64,000 nucleotides of DNA from Aurantiochytrium sp. KH105 (taxonomy: Eukaryota; Sar; Bigyra; Thraustochytrida; Thraustochytriidae). Below the pieces are notes generated by a model. The model made no database searches and was not told the origin of the DNA. It saw only the letters and a list, made by a program, of their open reading frames with translations. Positions 18,501 through 27,938 of the stretch are shown one piece after another. The position numbers and the translations under genes are program-made. The DNA lies in contig BGKB01000109.1 of assembly GCA_003116975.1 (NCBI GenBank), positions 1-64,000 on the forward strand, given 5' to 3'. Position 1 is the first letter of the stretch; each line of letters begins with the position of its first letter.

Positions 18501-21500
18501 GGGGACAAGGTCGAATGCGAGCGCTTCTAATCCGGTCTTGAAGCCCTCGTACGTAAGCGCAGCGACGGGAGATCCGTCCTGGTTGAAGTGCGCGAATGGA
18601 ACCGACAAATCACCGCCTGCTGCTGCCGCGCGATTCACGATCAGCTTGCAAACCTTGCGAAAGACTGCGTCGATGTACTCTTGATTCCCTTCCTGCTGTT
18701 TGAGGAATCGCTTGTACAGTACGTTACCTTCGGCATCCGTGAGGGGTGCCAGGTCCCCGTTTTCCACACCAACTTCAGCGAGTGCCTCTCCGAAGGCCCC
18801 CGCTGATATTTTGCCCGTGAACGCAACGTCGCGAATCTCCAGCGCAGCGCGAAGCTTGCGCAGATCCTCGCGTGCAAGAATTTCGCCTTGCCGCGGAGAC
18901 TCGGGATGAGACCGCGCAGAGTTTTGGCCCACGCTCACACGCGGGGAAACCGCAGTTCCGCTCGGTCCTGGGCCTGAAGTATTGCCAGCGCGAAGCACCT
19001 TGGCGAACTCGTGATATTGAATGAAGCCATCGCCATCGCGGTCAAATTGTTCAAAGAGCGCGATGTGCTCCTCTTGGCCCAAGCCGTCGAGACCAAGCTG
19101 AGCAAGCCCAGCTTGAAAGTCCTTGCGCGTCACTTCGCCCTTCTTTTCGGGGTCAAAGTGCTCGAATACCGTTGTGATACGGGAGTGTTCGCCCATGGTG
19201 CGCAGCTTGTCGACAACGTCCCGCGCCAAGACGCGGTCCACAAGGGTCCATTCAACAAAGGCCTGGTAATTGACTTTGCGTCCGTCCTTTGAAGCAAATT
19301 TGGACGCAAGTGCTTGGACCTCAGCATGTGTGAGGGGAAGGCCGAGCATGCCGCACGCACGCTCAAACATGATTGGCGCAATGCTACCCGTTCGTGTCCA
19401 ATCGTAGTGCTCGAATGGCCCGTGAAGCGTCATTCCCGCGGCGAGAGCGTTACGTGTGATATTCTGTAGGCGTTTACGCGCAGCACTCAGCGCTTGATCA
19501 TCAATGTTGGCAGGATCCATCAAATCAATACGCTCGCCGCTCTCCTTGGCATGGAGAAACTTGACAAAGTCCTTGTACGACACCATTCCTTTTCGTTTCG
19601 GATCAAATCTTGAAAAGAGCGCCTGTGACTCTCTTCGGTTCACGTCGATGCGAAGATTGCGCAGCGCCTTGGAAAACTCGACGCGCGAAATCTTTCCGTC
19701 CTTGTTTTTGTCAAAGTGCTCGAACGCCTGAGAAATCTGGATGCCATTATCCACCATAGCTTGGATGCGATCCCTGAGACGGGCTTCCACGCTTGCGAGA
19801 GCAACCGCCACGGATTGACCCTGAGCGAAGCGGACAAATGCGCGATAGTCCACCTCTCCGTTGCTGTCGGCATCGAAAATGTCCATGAGCACCTTGGTAT
19901 CGTAGCTGCTCAGGGACGGAACATTGGCGCGAAGCGTCTTGGCAAATGCACGGCGAGAGACGACGCCCCGTCTCTGCACATCGACCTCATAAAATATAGC
20001 GGGAGAGCGAACTTGGAGAAGCGCATTGCAAATTTGGAAAGTGAGGCCGGACACGTTGCGTGGCTGGAAGCGTGCAAAGCGGACAAACTCGTTATAGTCG
20101 ACTTGACGGCGACGTCGCGACGCGTGTTGCGTGTCGTTGTCCGCATCCTTATGCGCTCTTGCCTCGGTCGAGTCCTCATGGTCTGCCGCAAAACACAGGG
20201 CCAACGCCATGGCTTGCGACGACTGCATTTCCAACTCGCTCTCAACCAGGGCTCTCACAAAGTGTCCAGCAGGAATGTAGCCCGAGCGTCGCTTATCCCG
20301 GGCGGCCAGCGCAGCGCGGAGATCGAAAGAAGAGCTCTTTTGCGCCAAAGCATGGCGCAACACATCCTCGGCATCGACGATGGCTCCTGCTCCACTTCCG
20401 CTGCCCGAAAGCGCTGCCTTGGCTTCGCCCTCGCGCAATTGTGAGCGCGTCCAGTAGCTACGAAAGTTGGACTGCAAACGAGTGGCCGAGTTGTCTGCCC
20501 CAGTGCCATAAAGGCCCAGAAGAGCCTCCCGTTCGGCGTAACTGCCGGCATTGACCTCGTCTGTGGCTTGCGCAGCGCGCGCGAGACGGTCTTGAAATTC
20601 GAGCTTCTTGCGCTCGTACAACTCAACGTGAGCCGGTTGCGCGTTTGCGTAAATTTCGTGTTCGCGCTGCGCGGCCTGAGCATTGTCTTGTCGGTCGGCT
20701 CCTTGACGCCTCGTGGTGTGCTCGGGACCGACGCGAACGGGTCTAGCTGAATTTTTGTCTTCATCATCTCCTTCTTCTTCAAAGTCGGACTCCTCTCGTG
20801 GATCTCGTAAAAGAGTTTCGTGCTCATGAAGCCTAAAGCCGAGGTCTCTCAGGACGCGGCAAAAGTCGCGTGTGCTCAGCAAACCCTCAACCTGACGGCG
20901 CTGAAAGGGTCTTTCGAGGTCTACTTCCTTTGCTTGCAGTGTGCGAAGGGCCTTGACAACCTTTTGTTCAGCTGCGGAAGGTGCCTCGACGGCCTGCAAG
21001 AAAATGCTATAAGACACACGGCCCTGGCGACCTTCGTCGATCGCAAGAAGAAAGTCATCAAGCTCCTCCTCGGTGACGGAGACCCCGAGATCCTCGAGTG
21101 CCTGCCCTAAATCTGCACGCGTGATGAAACCATCCCCGTCCTTGTCCAGATGTCGACAGGCTGCGAAAGCATGGATGCCTCCATCTTCGGCGCGCTCAAT
21201 TGCTGTGCAAAGGCGCATGCGAATGCCCTGCACGCGGTCGTTTGCGCTGCGGAGGAAGCGACGCCAGTCCACAGCGCCATCGGTGTTAAATTTTCGGATA
21301 ACTTGCTGCAAGTGGTCCTCGGAGAGCGTCATGACATCATTGAGCCCTGCGTCTTCGACAGTCAAGAGCGGGGACCGCCACGCCAACCGAATTTCGACGG
21401 TACCAGCCTCGCGTCCATCGACATCCCGAAGAGGATACCGACCTGACACAGCCTTGCCTTGCGCAAGCTTGGCAAGCGGAATGACTGTCTTGCCAAGCAA

Positions 21501-24065
21501 ACCGTTGAGGTCGTCATCGATGGTGCCGCGCCCGTCCATGTCATTGTCGTCGTCATCATCGTTGAGCACGTTGATTTCGAGCTTCTCGCGCTCCAAGTAT
21601 CGCAAGAGCTTGTCGTCGACGAGAAGTGGAAATGGAGCTCGGTAGTCAAAGACGGGGTCAGCCGTATTCTGTAGAATGGGTGTGAACGTATCGGGAAAAG
21701 AGAGGAGCTGAAAATGCACAAAGGGGCTCGGGAGCGCACGGTCCTTGGCCGGGAGACCTTCGCAACCGAGAATGGTGATCTCGAGTTGGTTTTGCGCCCT
21801 GGCGCGTGCGATCGCCGCATCCTCGTGTTCTTGATCAATGACCTTGAGACGCTCAATACGCTCGCGCTCGCCAGGGACCTCGCGGAGGTATGTCTCGAAG
21901 AGCGCCTCAATCGGAAGGGCAAGGCGGATGCAAATGGTAAAGGTGCCAAGCACAGAACCGTCGCGCACACTGATAATTTGAGCGTCATCGACCTGCCATT
22001 TGCCTGAGCCATGCAACAGCGGTCGGAGAGAAAGAGCAGTCTGTCCGAGAAGTTCAAAGTCTCCATGGCGAGTACGATTGAGCTCCAGGGTGAGCGTGTC
22101 ACTAGCCATGTAGCGCAGGAGGAAGTGATCGACCGCGACGCGGTACGTTGCAGCAAAGTTGAAGTTGGGCGTGAGGCCGCTGACCAGAGGCGAGGTTTGC
22201 GTCTCGTAGTCATAAAAGTCGAGCATAACAAAGGTCGTTGCGGCCTGTTCAAGCTTCGTTTCATCGAGCTTGGCATCTTTGATCCAAATCTCAATGAGGT
22301 TCTCGCCAGGTCCAAAGTCAGACGCTGAGGCCGCGAGCGAGACGATGCTGATGGCATCATCATCATCACGTGCGTCATCACGATGGCCCTGACGTGGCGA
22401 CGATGCGGATGATGCCTGCTTTTTCGCTTTCTTCAAGAGCTGCTTGATTTGGGCCTCCAGGGCATGAATCTTTTGCAGTCTGCGCGCACAGAGCGTCTCA
22501 TAGTCTTCGAGCTTGCGCAAAAGTTCATTGTTGCTGCCCTTAACCTTGCGTTGCAGGTCAGAGATTTCCTCGTTGAGATCGCGATTGATGGCCGTTTGGG
22601 CCTTGAGCATGCGCTCTGCCATTTCGAGGTCGCGGCATGTGTTAAGGTGGGTCATTTGAAGATCTTGCAGCTTGCGGTCGCTGGCTGGCGCGGTTTCAAG
22701 GAAGCTGACCTGACTCATGGCCTCTGAGCCTCTCTTGACTAGGGTCAGAGCACGTTCGAGCTCGCTGGCATCGACGCCTGCCTCTCCACTGTAGAGACGC
22801 ATTTTGTCTTCGAGCACACTGGATCCGCGTTCGACCTGCTCGAGTTTGAGTTTCAGGGCATGATTTTCCTGCGAAAGGTGATCGCGTTGCTTGCAAAGCT
22901 GCTCAGCGCTGGACTTGAGCGCGAGGATTTCGGCATGATGCATCTTGGCCGTCTCCTTGAGGTGCTCGATTTGCACCTTTTGCTGGCGGTCAGCGCGCTC
23001 AAGACCGAGAAGTTTGTCGACCTTGGAGCGCGACTCAAATGCATCATTGATGAAGGGGCTCTCACAAAGCGCGGTGATACGCGTCTCGAGACGATGCGCC
23101 TCTTCTTTGGTCGTAGCGAGCTCGAGAGCCAGGTCCTCTGCACGTTGCTGATGAAGGGCTAGCTGTTCGTTGTCGTGCTGAAGGGCTTGAATCTTGCGCC
23201 GCAAATCCCGAATAGTACGATTTCCTTCTTCCATCATGTGCACGGTGCGCTCATGAATTTCGGCAGCGGCGCGTGCCTTGGCCTCCAGGTGCTCGTATCG
23301 ATTTTTCACGATTCGGATTTGCGCCTCTTTGTCTTGAAGTTCGCGCGTCAGCAAATCGGCGTCCTTGGCACTGAAAGTGCCGTTGCGCGCCGAAGGCGCG
23401 GCAAAGATCACTTCGCCAGCTTCGCCGCCAATGTTCTTGGTGCCCGGACGGTTCGGGACGGTGGTATCATTTTCGGCGCCGGGTTGCTTGCCGCGATGGT
23501 GAACGCGGCGGCGGAGGGCATTGTTTTCTTCGTGGAGCTTGCGAATTCGCGTTTCCATGGAAAGAAGCTGCTTTCGAAGGGTCGCCACTGCTTTGCCGTC
23601 ACCGCCATCAGACTTTGGCCTTGGTCGAGCGGCGCTTGGAGCCACTTTACGTCGATTTCCGGGGGCGACGGGCGGTGCAGTTCTGATTTGCTCGCGTAAG
23701 TCGAGATTCTCGCGACGAAGACGATCATTCTCCTTGCGCAGACTCTGGATAAGCGCATCGGCCTCGCGATCATCCTTTGTTTTTCCTTGTGGGCCTCTTG
23801 AGTTGCCAAGAGCCATGGGCCCGTTTGCTTGTTGATTTTGTTCCTTTGCTGCCATGGTCTTGTCGATGAGTTGAAGCTTGGTATGCATTTGCCTCATGAT
23901 CGTTTGTTGTTCGTTGCTTTGGCGTTTAAGGGCTGCATGCTCTTCACGGAGTCGAAGGAATTTTTCCTCCCAGAACGCAGCGTCCTTGGGGCCCTGCGAG
24001 TTCTTGGGCGCATTTCCGCCGAGACGAAGCCCTCCGGCCACGTCGATGCTGTTGCGTCCCATCAT
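15549..24065 (-). CDS. RPGRIP1L: Giant RPGRIP1L-like transition-zone protein with EF-hand array
   Basis: A single 2838-residue frame. Residues about 20-570 are coiled coil. About 589-745 is a first C2 domain closely patterned on RPGRIP1/RPGRIP1L (NLIEIWIKDA, then LDFYDYETQTSPLVSGLTPN and LLRYMASDTLTLEL). About 757-900 is a second C2 (NQLEITILGCEGLP, DKLLRYLEREKLEINVLNDD, GLLGKTVIPLAKL). About 965-2650 holds roughly a dozen EF-hand pairs, some with canonical loops (DKDGDGFITRAD, DRDGDGFIQYHE, DIDGNGRISFAE, DQDGDGFISYDE) and others degenerate. About 2690-2838 is a C-terminal C2-like domain ending SLSLQALDLLQVL, like the RPGR-interacting domain. RPGRIP1L anchors the ciliary transition-zone gate. 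Animal family members have no EF-hand array of this size between these domains. Identity from the two C2 domains is strong; calcium binding is inferred from the loops. Confidence 0.85.
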   Translation of the reverse strand: MMGRNSIDVAGGLRLGGNAPKNSQGPKDAAFWEEKFLRLREEHAALKRQSNEQQTIMRQMHTKLQLIDKTMAAKEQNQQANGPMALGNSRGPQGKTKDDREADALIQSLRKENDRLRRENLDLREQIRTAPPVAPGNRRKVAPSAARPRPKSDGGDGKAVATLRKQLLSMETRIRKLHEENNALRRRVHHRGKQPGAENDTTVPNRPGTKNIGGEAGEVIFAAPSARNGTFSAKDADLLTRELQDKEAQIRIVKNRYEHLEAKARAAAEIHERTVHMMEEGNRTIRDLRRKIQALQHDNEQLALHQQRAEDLALELATTKEEAHRLETRITALCESPFINDAFESRSKVDKLLGLERADRQQKVQIEHLKETAKMHHAEILALKSSAEQLCKQRDHLSQENHALKLKLEQVERGSSVLEDKMRLYSGEAGVDASELERALTLVKRGSEAMSQVSFLETAPASDRKLQDLQMTHLNTCRDLEMAERMLKAQTAINRDLNEEISDLQRKVKGSNNELLRKLEDYETLCARRLQKIHALEAQIKQLLKKAKKQASSASSPRQGHRDDARDDDDAISIVSLAASASDFGPGENLIEIWIKDAKLDETKLEQAATTFVMLDFYDYETQTSPLVSGLTPNFNFAATYRVAVDHFLLRYMASDTLTLELNRTRHGDFELLGQTALSLRPLLHGSGKWQVDDAQIISVRDGSVLGTFTICIRLALPIEALFETYLREVPGERERIERLKVIDQEHEDAAIARARAQNQLEITILGCEGLPAKDRALPSPFVHFQLLSFPDTFTPILQNTADPVFDYRAPFPLLVDDKLLRYLEREKLEINVLNDDDDDNDMDGRGTIDDDLNGLLGKTVIPLAKLAQGKAVSGRYPLRDVDGREAGTVEIRLAWRSPLLTVEDAGLNDVMTLSEDHLQQVIRKFNTDGAVDWRRFLRSANDRVQGIRMRLCTAIERAEDGGIHAFAACRHLDKDGDGFITRADLGQALEDLGVSVTEEELDDFLLAIDEGRQGRVSYSIFLQAVEAPSAAEQKVVKALRTLQAKEVDLERPFQRRQVEGLLSTRDFCRVLRDLGFRLHEHETLLRDPREESDFEEEGDDEDKNSARPVRVGPEHTTRRQGADRQDNAQAAQREHEIYANAQPAHVELYERKKLEFQDRLARAAQATDEVNAGSYAEREALLGLYGTGADNSATRLQSNFRSYWTRSQLREGEAKAALSGSGSGAGAIVDAEDVLRHALAQKSSSFDLRAALAARDKRRSGYIPAGHFVRALVESELEMQSSQAMALALCFAADHEDSTEARAHKDADNDTQHASRRRRQVDYNEFVRFARFQPRNVSGLTFQICNALLQVRSPAIFYEVDVQRRGVVSRRAFAKTLRANVPSLSSYDTKVLMDIFDADSNGEVDYRAFVRFAQGQSVAVALASVEARLRDRIQAMVDNGIQISQAFEHFDKNKDGKISRVEFSKALRNLRIDVNRRESQALFSRFDPKRKGMVSYKDFVKFLHAKESGERIDLMDPANIDDQALSAARKRLQNITRNALAAGMTLHGPFEHYDWTRTGSIAPIMFERACGMLGLPLTHAEVQALASKFASKDGRKVNYQAFVEWTLVDRVLARDVVDKLRTMGEHSRITTVFEHFDPEKKGEVTRKDFQAGLAQLGLDGLGQEEHIALFEQFDRDGDGFIQYHEFAKVLRAGNTSGPGPSGTAVSPRVSVGQNSARSHPESPRQGEILAREDLRKLRAALEIRDVAFTGKISAGAFGEALAEVGVENGDLAPLTDAEGNVLYKRFLKQQEGNQEYIDAVFRKVCKLIVNRAAAAGGDLSVPFAHFNQDGSPVAALTYEGFKTGLEALAFDLVPAEVHALVERFDANHDGHVSFEEFAEAVRKEQSAASQTVQRPRSPRQEGVRLSEHQMMLVKRLVYAGRRRGVNFRALFAHHGAKASSLQLRKESFLAALRKVDPAVPHDALEDLALVLDTESTGVVEFARLLHLAECESGSALAVAHLGEQVRAMVEEQVELQGNIRVPMTHFDRRRKGHFDLEAWKRAIKDLALEAPDRVVVGLFEKINVSNSGKVDFGEFAAFVQDPEFGPQLERKIRKLIMSSVLAEEWTRDPQKEIRKFDEDGTGFVDKHGLRSAAKKLGLTLSREEITRIVVRFDPNGAGSAKVQAVAQWLEEQVKLARQAVTIADRLRRKLRDGGVQLQQLLTPGAGGVNPKPVFLSQLLGTSQQLGLEERDAHLLADCFVFAGTGGQVDTQECLDFVNGGVELTVATPASPRSSSRRARRNSGVDLETSVDTAMHEFQTLLKKAHDRGVDYRKSFEHFDTDYSGQITYEDFETGLRDLGFELSKEQLGAMFARFAGSKRRTIKYRQFLRECLPTDVAFVEEVADKLRHLIEKRVSRLGRGGLEKTFRHFEPDAHGQVSRHAFRRGLEVLHFDLSDSEVRALLDKFDIDGNGRISFAEFVAFAQGEDASAVPGAKRRQADRDADEIAQQLRALVRKAHQKGVAYRQSFEHFDPHYAGFIDADDFRRGLEQLGIDVKPEHVRLLIERFAGKDSRVRYRDFLRAVAPEEEATVEEVADKFRRMLGRVASLRKAFRHFERNADGLISRKAFRDGLGHLNLELTDGEVRMIMDIFDQDGDGFISYDEFVDFAAGKGGIPARSNSSPRRRQRAGSSHEQQQIASEGAAAEALSSESLTLHVRSIKLGKLHTELERVFLQFSLPDKEIVRTPAAACSGTHKRQTIKCDQRKIISAITGSRTRKALKAALRTGKAYLDLELVGVRPSGRSKTLGRTRVDLVELLEEMRDLDGDDLEVYDRDNRVVAKISLSLQALDLLQVLQRRA

Positions 24066-24831
24066 GCTGGTGCTTTCGCCCGCGAGACGCGTGCGCTGCT
24101 TGCTGGCGTTTGCTTGTTCTCAAGCAAGGATGTGCGGTCCGTTTAAACGACACAAGCACAGCAGCGCGTTGTCGCAGGCAGTCCCGTCGTCGTTCGTGCC
24201 GGCGTTGCGAACTTTCTGGCAAACGGACTCGCCGGCCAGGGTCCGAGCGTCTTTGCAAGCTCAACGGCGCGCTGCGCAGCCCCTGCGCGCACGGCGACCT
24301 TTGCCGCGCGACTGTCGCGCGCTGCGCGCGCTTGCCCGCTGCAGGTTTCGGGCTTGAAGGTTGCCGTTACGATTTTGCTGCCACTGCCCCGGACTCACCC
24401 TGAGTGTCCCATCCTCACCATGACGCGCAAAATTCGCGACAATACTTGTCATTTTTATTTTTATTTTTTTTCTCGTTGGAAGGTTTTCCACGCGGCTTCG
24501 AGGCGGCGAAATTTAACAGACCCAGTGCGCTTGCCGGGGGGGGTAGCATGGAGAGGAGGGGGGTAGGAAAAAATGGGCGCACAGCGAGGCACAGCATGAA
24601 AAAAACGACCAAGTACACCCTCTGTAGCAAGGGTGAAAAATGAGTCGATCATCAAAAATATGACGAAGGCCGCCCTCTGTGGCAAGAGTGTAGAATGGCT
24701 CCAATCCCTGCAGTAAAGGGGTGGAGAGGAAAATGAGCCCAAAATTCGACAAAGTCCAACTGATGTAGTGAAGGGTCGTACAAAGACACTGCAAATGCAA
24801 GAAGGAAACGTTTGTACACAAATGATTTCGT
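24066..24831. other. Intergenic, promoter of RPGRIP1L-like gene and short degenerate repeats
   Basis: Positions 24066-24400 are GC-rich 5' flank of the giant gene. From 24440 the sequence turns A/T-rich. At 24618-24740 a CCCTCTGT(A/G)GCAAG(G/A)GTG core occurs twice 55 bases apart (24618 and 24673), with a more diverged copy at 24706. No gene is recognised. Confidence 0.5.
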
Positions 24832-25167
24832 TTAAGCAGTTTCGGAAGTGGTAGCACGGCTCATAAGAACTACCTTTACGGGTCTTGAAAAGCGTTCTCG
24901 CCATCCTTGCGTCTTCTGCTTGAGATGCTCGTACGATCTGTAAACGGTGTCTTCCACACTGTATAAGGAGTCTCCGAAACCAATCTTGTTGCGAATTGTA
25001 TCATCGGTGATGGGATCCTTACGTGTCACACGCATCTCTTGATCAAGACAGTCGAAGAACTCCTTAAAGTTGACGGTCAGTGCCATTTGTCTGCCTGCAT
25101 ACTCGAGCCCAAAGCCAACATTCGTCTGCAGGTTCTGGTCAAGATGGGGATGAAAGGACTTCCCCTG
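24832..25167 (-). CDS. Partial hypothetical protein truncated by assembly gap
   Basis: About 110 C-terminal residues of a minus-strand frame that runs into the N gap (25168-25312). The visible part (LQTNVGFGLEYAGRQMALTV, FKEFFDCLDQEMRVTRKDP, EDTVYRSYEHLKQK) has ordinary protein-like composition and no recognised domain. Its start is lost in the gap, and whether sequence on the far side (25313-25359, PPHRGGFSIS) belongs to it cannot be decided. A reading frame ending at an assembly break beside degenerate repeats may be a multi-copy element. Its A/T content is higher than in neighbouring genes. Confidence 0.4.
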   Translation of the reverse strand, partial: QGKSFHPHLDQNLQTNVGFGLEYAGRQMALTVNFKEFFDCLDQEMRVTRKDPITDDTIRNKIGFGDSLYSVEDTVYRSYEHLKQKTQGWRERFSRPVKVVLMSRATTSETA

Positions 25168-25312
25168 NNNNNNNNNNNNNNNNNNNNNNNNNNNNNNNNN
25201 NNNNNNNNNNNNNNNNNNNNNNNNNNNNNNNNNNNNNNNNNNNNNNNNNNNNNNNNNNNNNNNNNNNNNNNNNNNNNNNNNNNNNNNNNNNNNNNNNNNN
25301 NNNNNNNNNNNN
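25168..25312. other. Assembly gap (145 N)
   Basis: Run of N. Frame and content across it are unknown. Confidence 1.
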
Positions 25313-26091
25313 CTCGAAATAGAAAACCCTCCTCGATGGGGAGGCCCGATCAGAACCAAACGGAACGAGCAAGCTGTTTATTGTCGCGAATGATCAGATC
25401 CATCCTCTCCAAGGTGGCGCGTCCCAAACAAACACCGTCCCAAACGCAGCGAATACCGAGACAAGTAAACAAACCCGCACGCACACCCCGAGTCTGATGC
25501 ACGAGCCAGAAGAACTGCGGACCGAAGAGCGGAGAGCAGCCGTCGGCACGAGCGAGGTCTACCCAGCCTCGTGCAATTCGTCGTCCATGCCGCGGCTGCT
25601 CTTTTCGGTCTTTCCTCTCCTCCTCGACGCGACGAAGAGCGAGCAGCCATGGCAGCTGCACAGCTTGCCCAGCGAAGCGAGACCGCGCTAAAACCCAAAG
25701 ACGCGCCCGCGGGCCCGGGCCGGCCTCCGCTGGCCTCGACCGCCAGCCGGGCGGGGCGCGGAGGGCAGGGTTCGGAGCGGAGGCGCTGGTCCACGGGGAC
25801 GCGAGCTGAGCTGACCTCCGCGAGGATGATCGAGGTCGATGTGACGTAGGCCTAGAGAGAGAGAAGACATGCACGCAAAAAGCATTCGCTCCGTGGAGTC
25901 GAAGCCTCGAAGGCCTCGGCCTCGGCCACGACCGCCGGCGAGCGAGCGAGCGAGCGAGGGAGGCGGGCCCGGCGCGCCGCGCGCGGGCGTGCAGAGCTTG
26001 AAGTGTTGAGCCCCGCGACCGACGCCCGCGCCTGAGCCTGAGCGTGAGCTCGAGCGATCGTGTAGGCCTCGCTGGAGACGAGAGACGAGAC
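25313..26091. other. Upstream region of SEC14-like gene
   Basis: GC-rich from about 25650 onward, with CGAG repeats at 25940-25960. Short frames on both strands are compositionally biased (Arg/Ala/Pro) and show no domain. Taken as promoter/5'UTR. No gene is supported. Confidence 0.45.
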
Positions 26092-27616
26092 ATGCTGCTG
26101 CTCGTGACGCCGCGCGCGCTCGCGGAGCACCTCGCGCACGCGCTGGGCGTGAATGGAGGGCTAGCCCTGCTCGCGTTTGTGGTGGGAATCTACGCGGTCT
26201 TGGGCCGCGCAGCGCGCGAGGTTCTCGAACGAGGAGGTCTCGACGTGAGCGTCGAGGTGCAGGTCTCGCTCGGTCTGGTTCTTGTCGGCGTACTTGCGCT
26301 GCTGGATGTGCGAGAGCTGGAACAGCGGCCCAAAGCAAAGAGCAACCCAACCTCGAGAAGAGCTTCGAGCGCGCAGCACGGAAATAAAGAGGCAGCGGAG
26401 GATTGCCCCGACAGCAGCAGCGAGGATTGTAATAGCGCAGGTCGCGAGACTACTGCGGGAGCCTCGCTTCGTCGCTATGCGTCGTCGATGCCGCTCGTGC
26501 CGTCGGCTGATTTGGAGCCATGGTGGACGCCGCGCGAGGAAAACTTTAGCGGAAAGCAAGAAGCTGCCATTCAGGAACTACTCGCGAGCCATTTCGGAGA
26601 TGAGGCGCCTGCGGAGAAGCGCAAGGGTCTCGAGAGGATTATTGTCAATGGCGATGCGCGTGCAGCGGCGATTCGGGCGCTCGTTGCGCGTCAATTCGAC
26701 GTGAGCGCTGCGCGCAAGCTTGTGGATGATATGCTGCAATGGCGGGCGGAAAATCGCGTTGACGATGTGCTCAAGTACCCAATTCCGGAGGAGACGCTAC
26801 GAAAGATTCGCTCGTGCTTGTTTGACGGGTTTTGTGGTGTGTGTAATCAGGGGTGCCCGGTGTACATTGTTTTTGGCGGCCGCATGGATCTTGCCGAATG
26901 CAAACGTCTTACCAGCGTTGACGAGATCGTCAAGTATCACGTGCAGGTGATGGAGTACAACATGAATGTGTACTATCCAATGATTTCTAGGATGACTGGA
27001 AGGACAACTTCGCGGGTGACGATGCTCCTGGATCTCAAAGGTTTTGGGGGCCATAATGTCAAGCCATCGTTTTGGGAGACAATCAACGGTACGTTTGCTT
27101 TGGAAGGATGGATAAGCGTTGTGAAGAGGGTTTTGGACGTGGATAAATGAAAGAGTTGCAAGACTGCATGTGAACAACAAGGGGCTGACAAAAGACTATC
27201 GGCCCGCGATACTTTTTCGAATTTTTATTGACCCAAACAATCGCACAGCCTTGGCGGCAATTGACAATGTGTTTTACTACGAGTGGCTGAACAAGGTGAT
27301 TATTGTGAACGCGGGTTTATTTTTCAAATTCTTTTGGCGAACCGCCGCGCCTCTGCTGCAGCCTGAAACGAAACGCAAGTTCTTTGTGATTGATACCAAG
27401 AAGCTTACAGACCATATTCCACGGCATCAGCTCCCAGAGCGCTTTGGTGGTCTCGTTGCGGATGAGGGCAGCTTTTGCAGTAAGGATAACCCTTGGACCA
27501 ACCACTACCGCAAGTTTGACAAATATGTGCGAGAGCAGGCTGAGCAGCACAAAACCCAGGGTGAGCCTCCCGTGATTGCAACGACGGTAAAGAGTTCTTC
27601 TTCCTCGAACAAGTAA
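26092..27616 (+). CDS. SEC14-like CRAL-TRIO protein with N-terminal membrane hairpin
   Basis: Two exons, 26092-27088 and 27249-27616, give 454 residues. The 160-base intron (GTACGT...GCACAG, phase 1) joins KPSFWETIN to ALAAIDNVFYYEWLNKV, restoring the CRAL-TRIO core; without splicing the frame stops at 27150. The lipid-binding domain shows VTMLLDLKGFGGHNVK, then YYEWLNKVIIVNAGLFFKFF and APLLQPETKRKF, as in SEC14-type phosphatidylinositol/phosphatidylcholine transfer proteins. A CRAL-TRIO N-terminal helical region (about 155-235) precedes it. Two hydrophobic segments (about 22-38 and 56-72) at the extreme N-terminus suggest membrane anchoring, which classical Sec14 lacks. The ATG at 26092 is the first in frame. 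The C-terminus is Lys/Ser-rich. Probable role: lipid sensing or exchange at a membrane contact. Confidence 0.85.
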
Positions 27617-27668
27617 TACCAGCAATGTGGCGAAGGAAAGAATGCGGCCTCGGCAACGTCTTCGCAAG

Positions 27669-27711
27669 AAACAAGTGGTCAACCAGCGCAAAAAACAAGT
27701 GGTCAACCAGC
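27669..27711 (+). repeat. Direct repeat, 19-base unit twice at 24-base period
   Basis: AAACAAGTGGTCAACCAGC occurs at 27669-27687 and again at 27693-27711, just after the SEC14-like gene. Confidence 0.9.
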
Positions 27712-27911
27712 TAGCGAGTAGCGAGCTGATTGGAGATCAACTGGCTAGCGCCCGAAACTAGCTGGCCAATTTTCTTTGCTAATTGAAGAGGTGGACTAAG
27801 CCCTTTTGAAATATTAAGCTTTGCGTGTTTGCTTGGACGCTTCGGATAGGCAAGAGCGCGAGGGCGCACATGTTGACTTGACGTGACACCACCTCCCACC
27901 CAAAAAAATGC

Positions 27912-27938
27912 TGCCGCGGATCGTGACGATCTGCGGCA
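27912..27938. other. Intergenic hairpin
   Basis: TGCCGCGGATCG, loop TGA, CGATCTGCGGCA: 12-base arms with one mismatch. It lies about 300 bases after the SEC14-like stop codon. Possible 3'UTR or processing element. Confidence 0.5.

Noticed and set aside
27089-27128. Alternative 40-base intron in the SEC14-like gene
   Set aside because: It also keeps the frame open but inserts about 40 residues into the CRAL-TRIO core; the 160-base intron restores the expected spacing.
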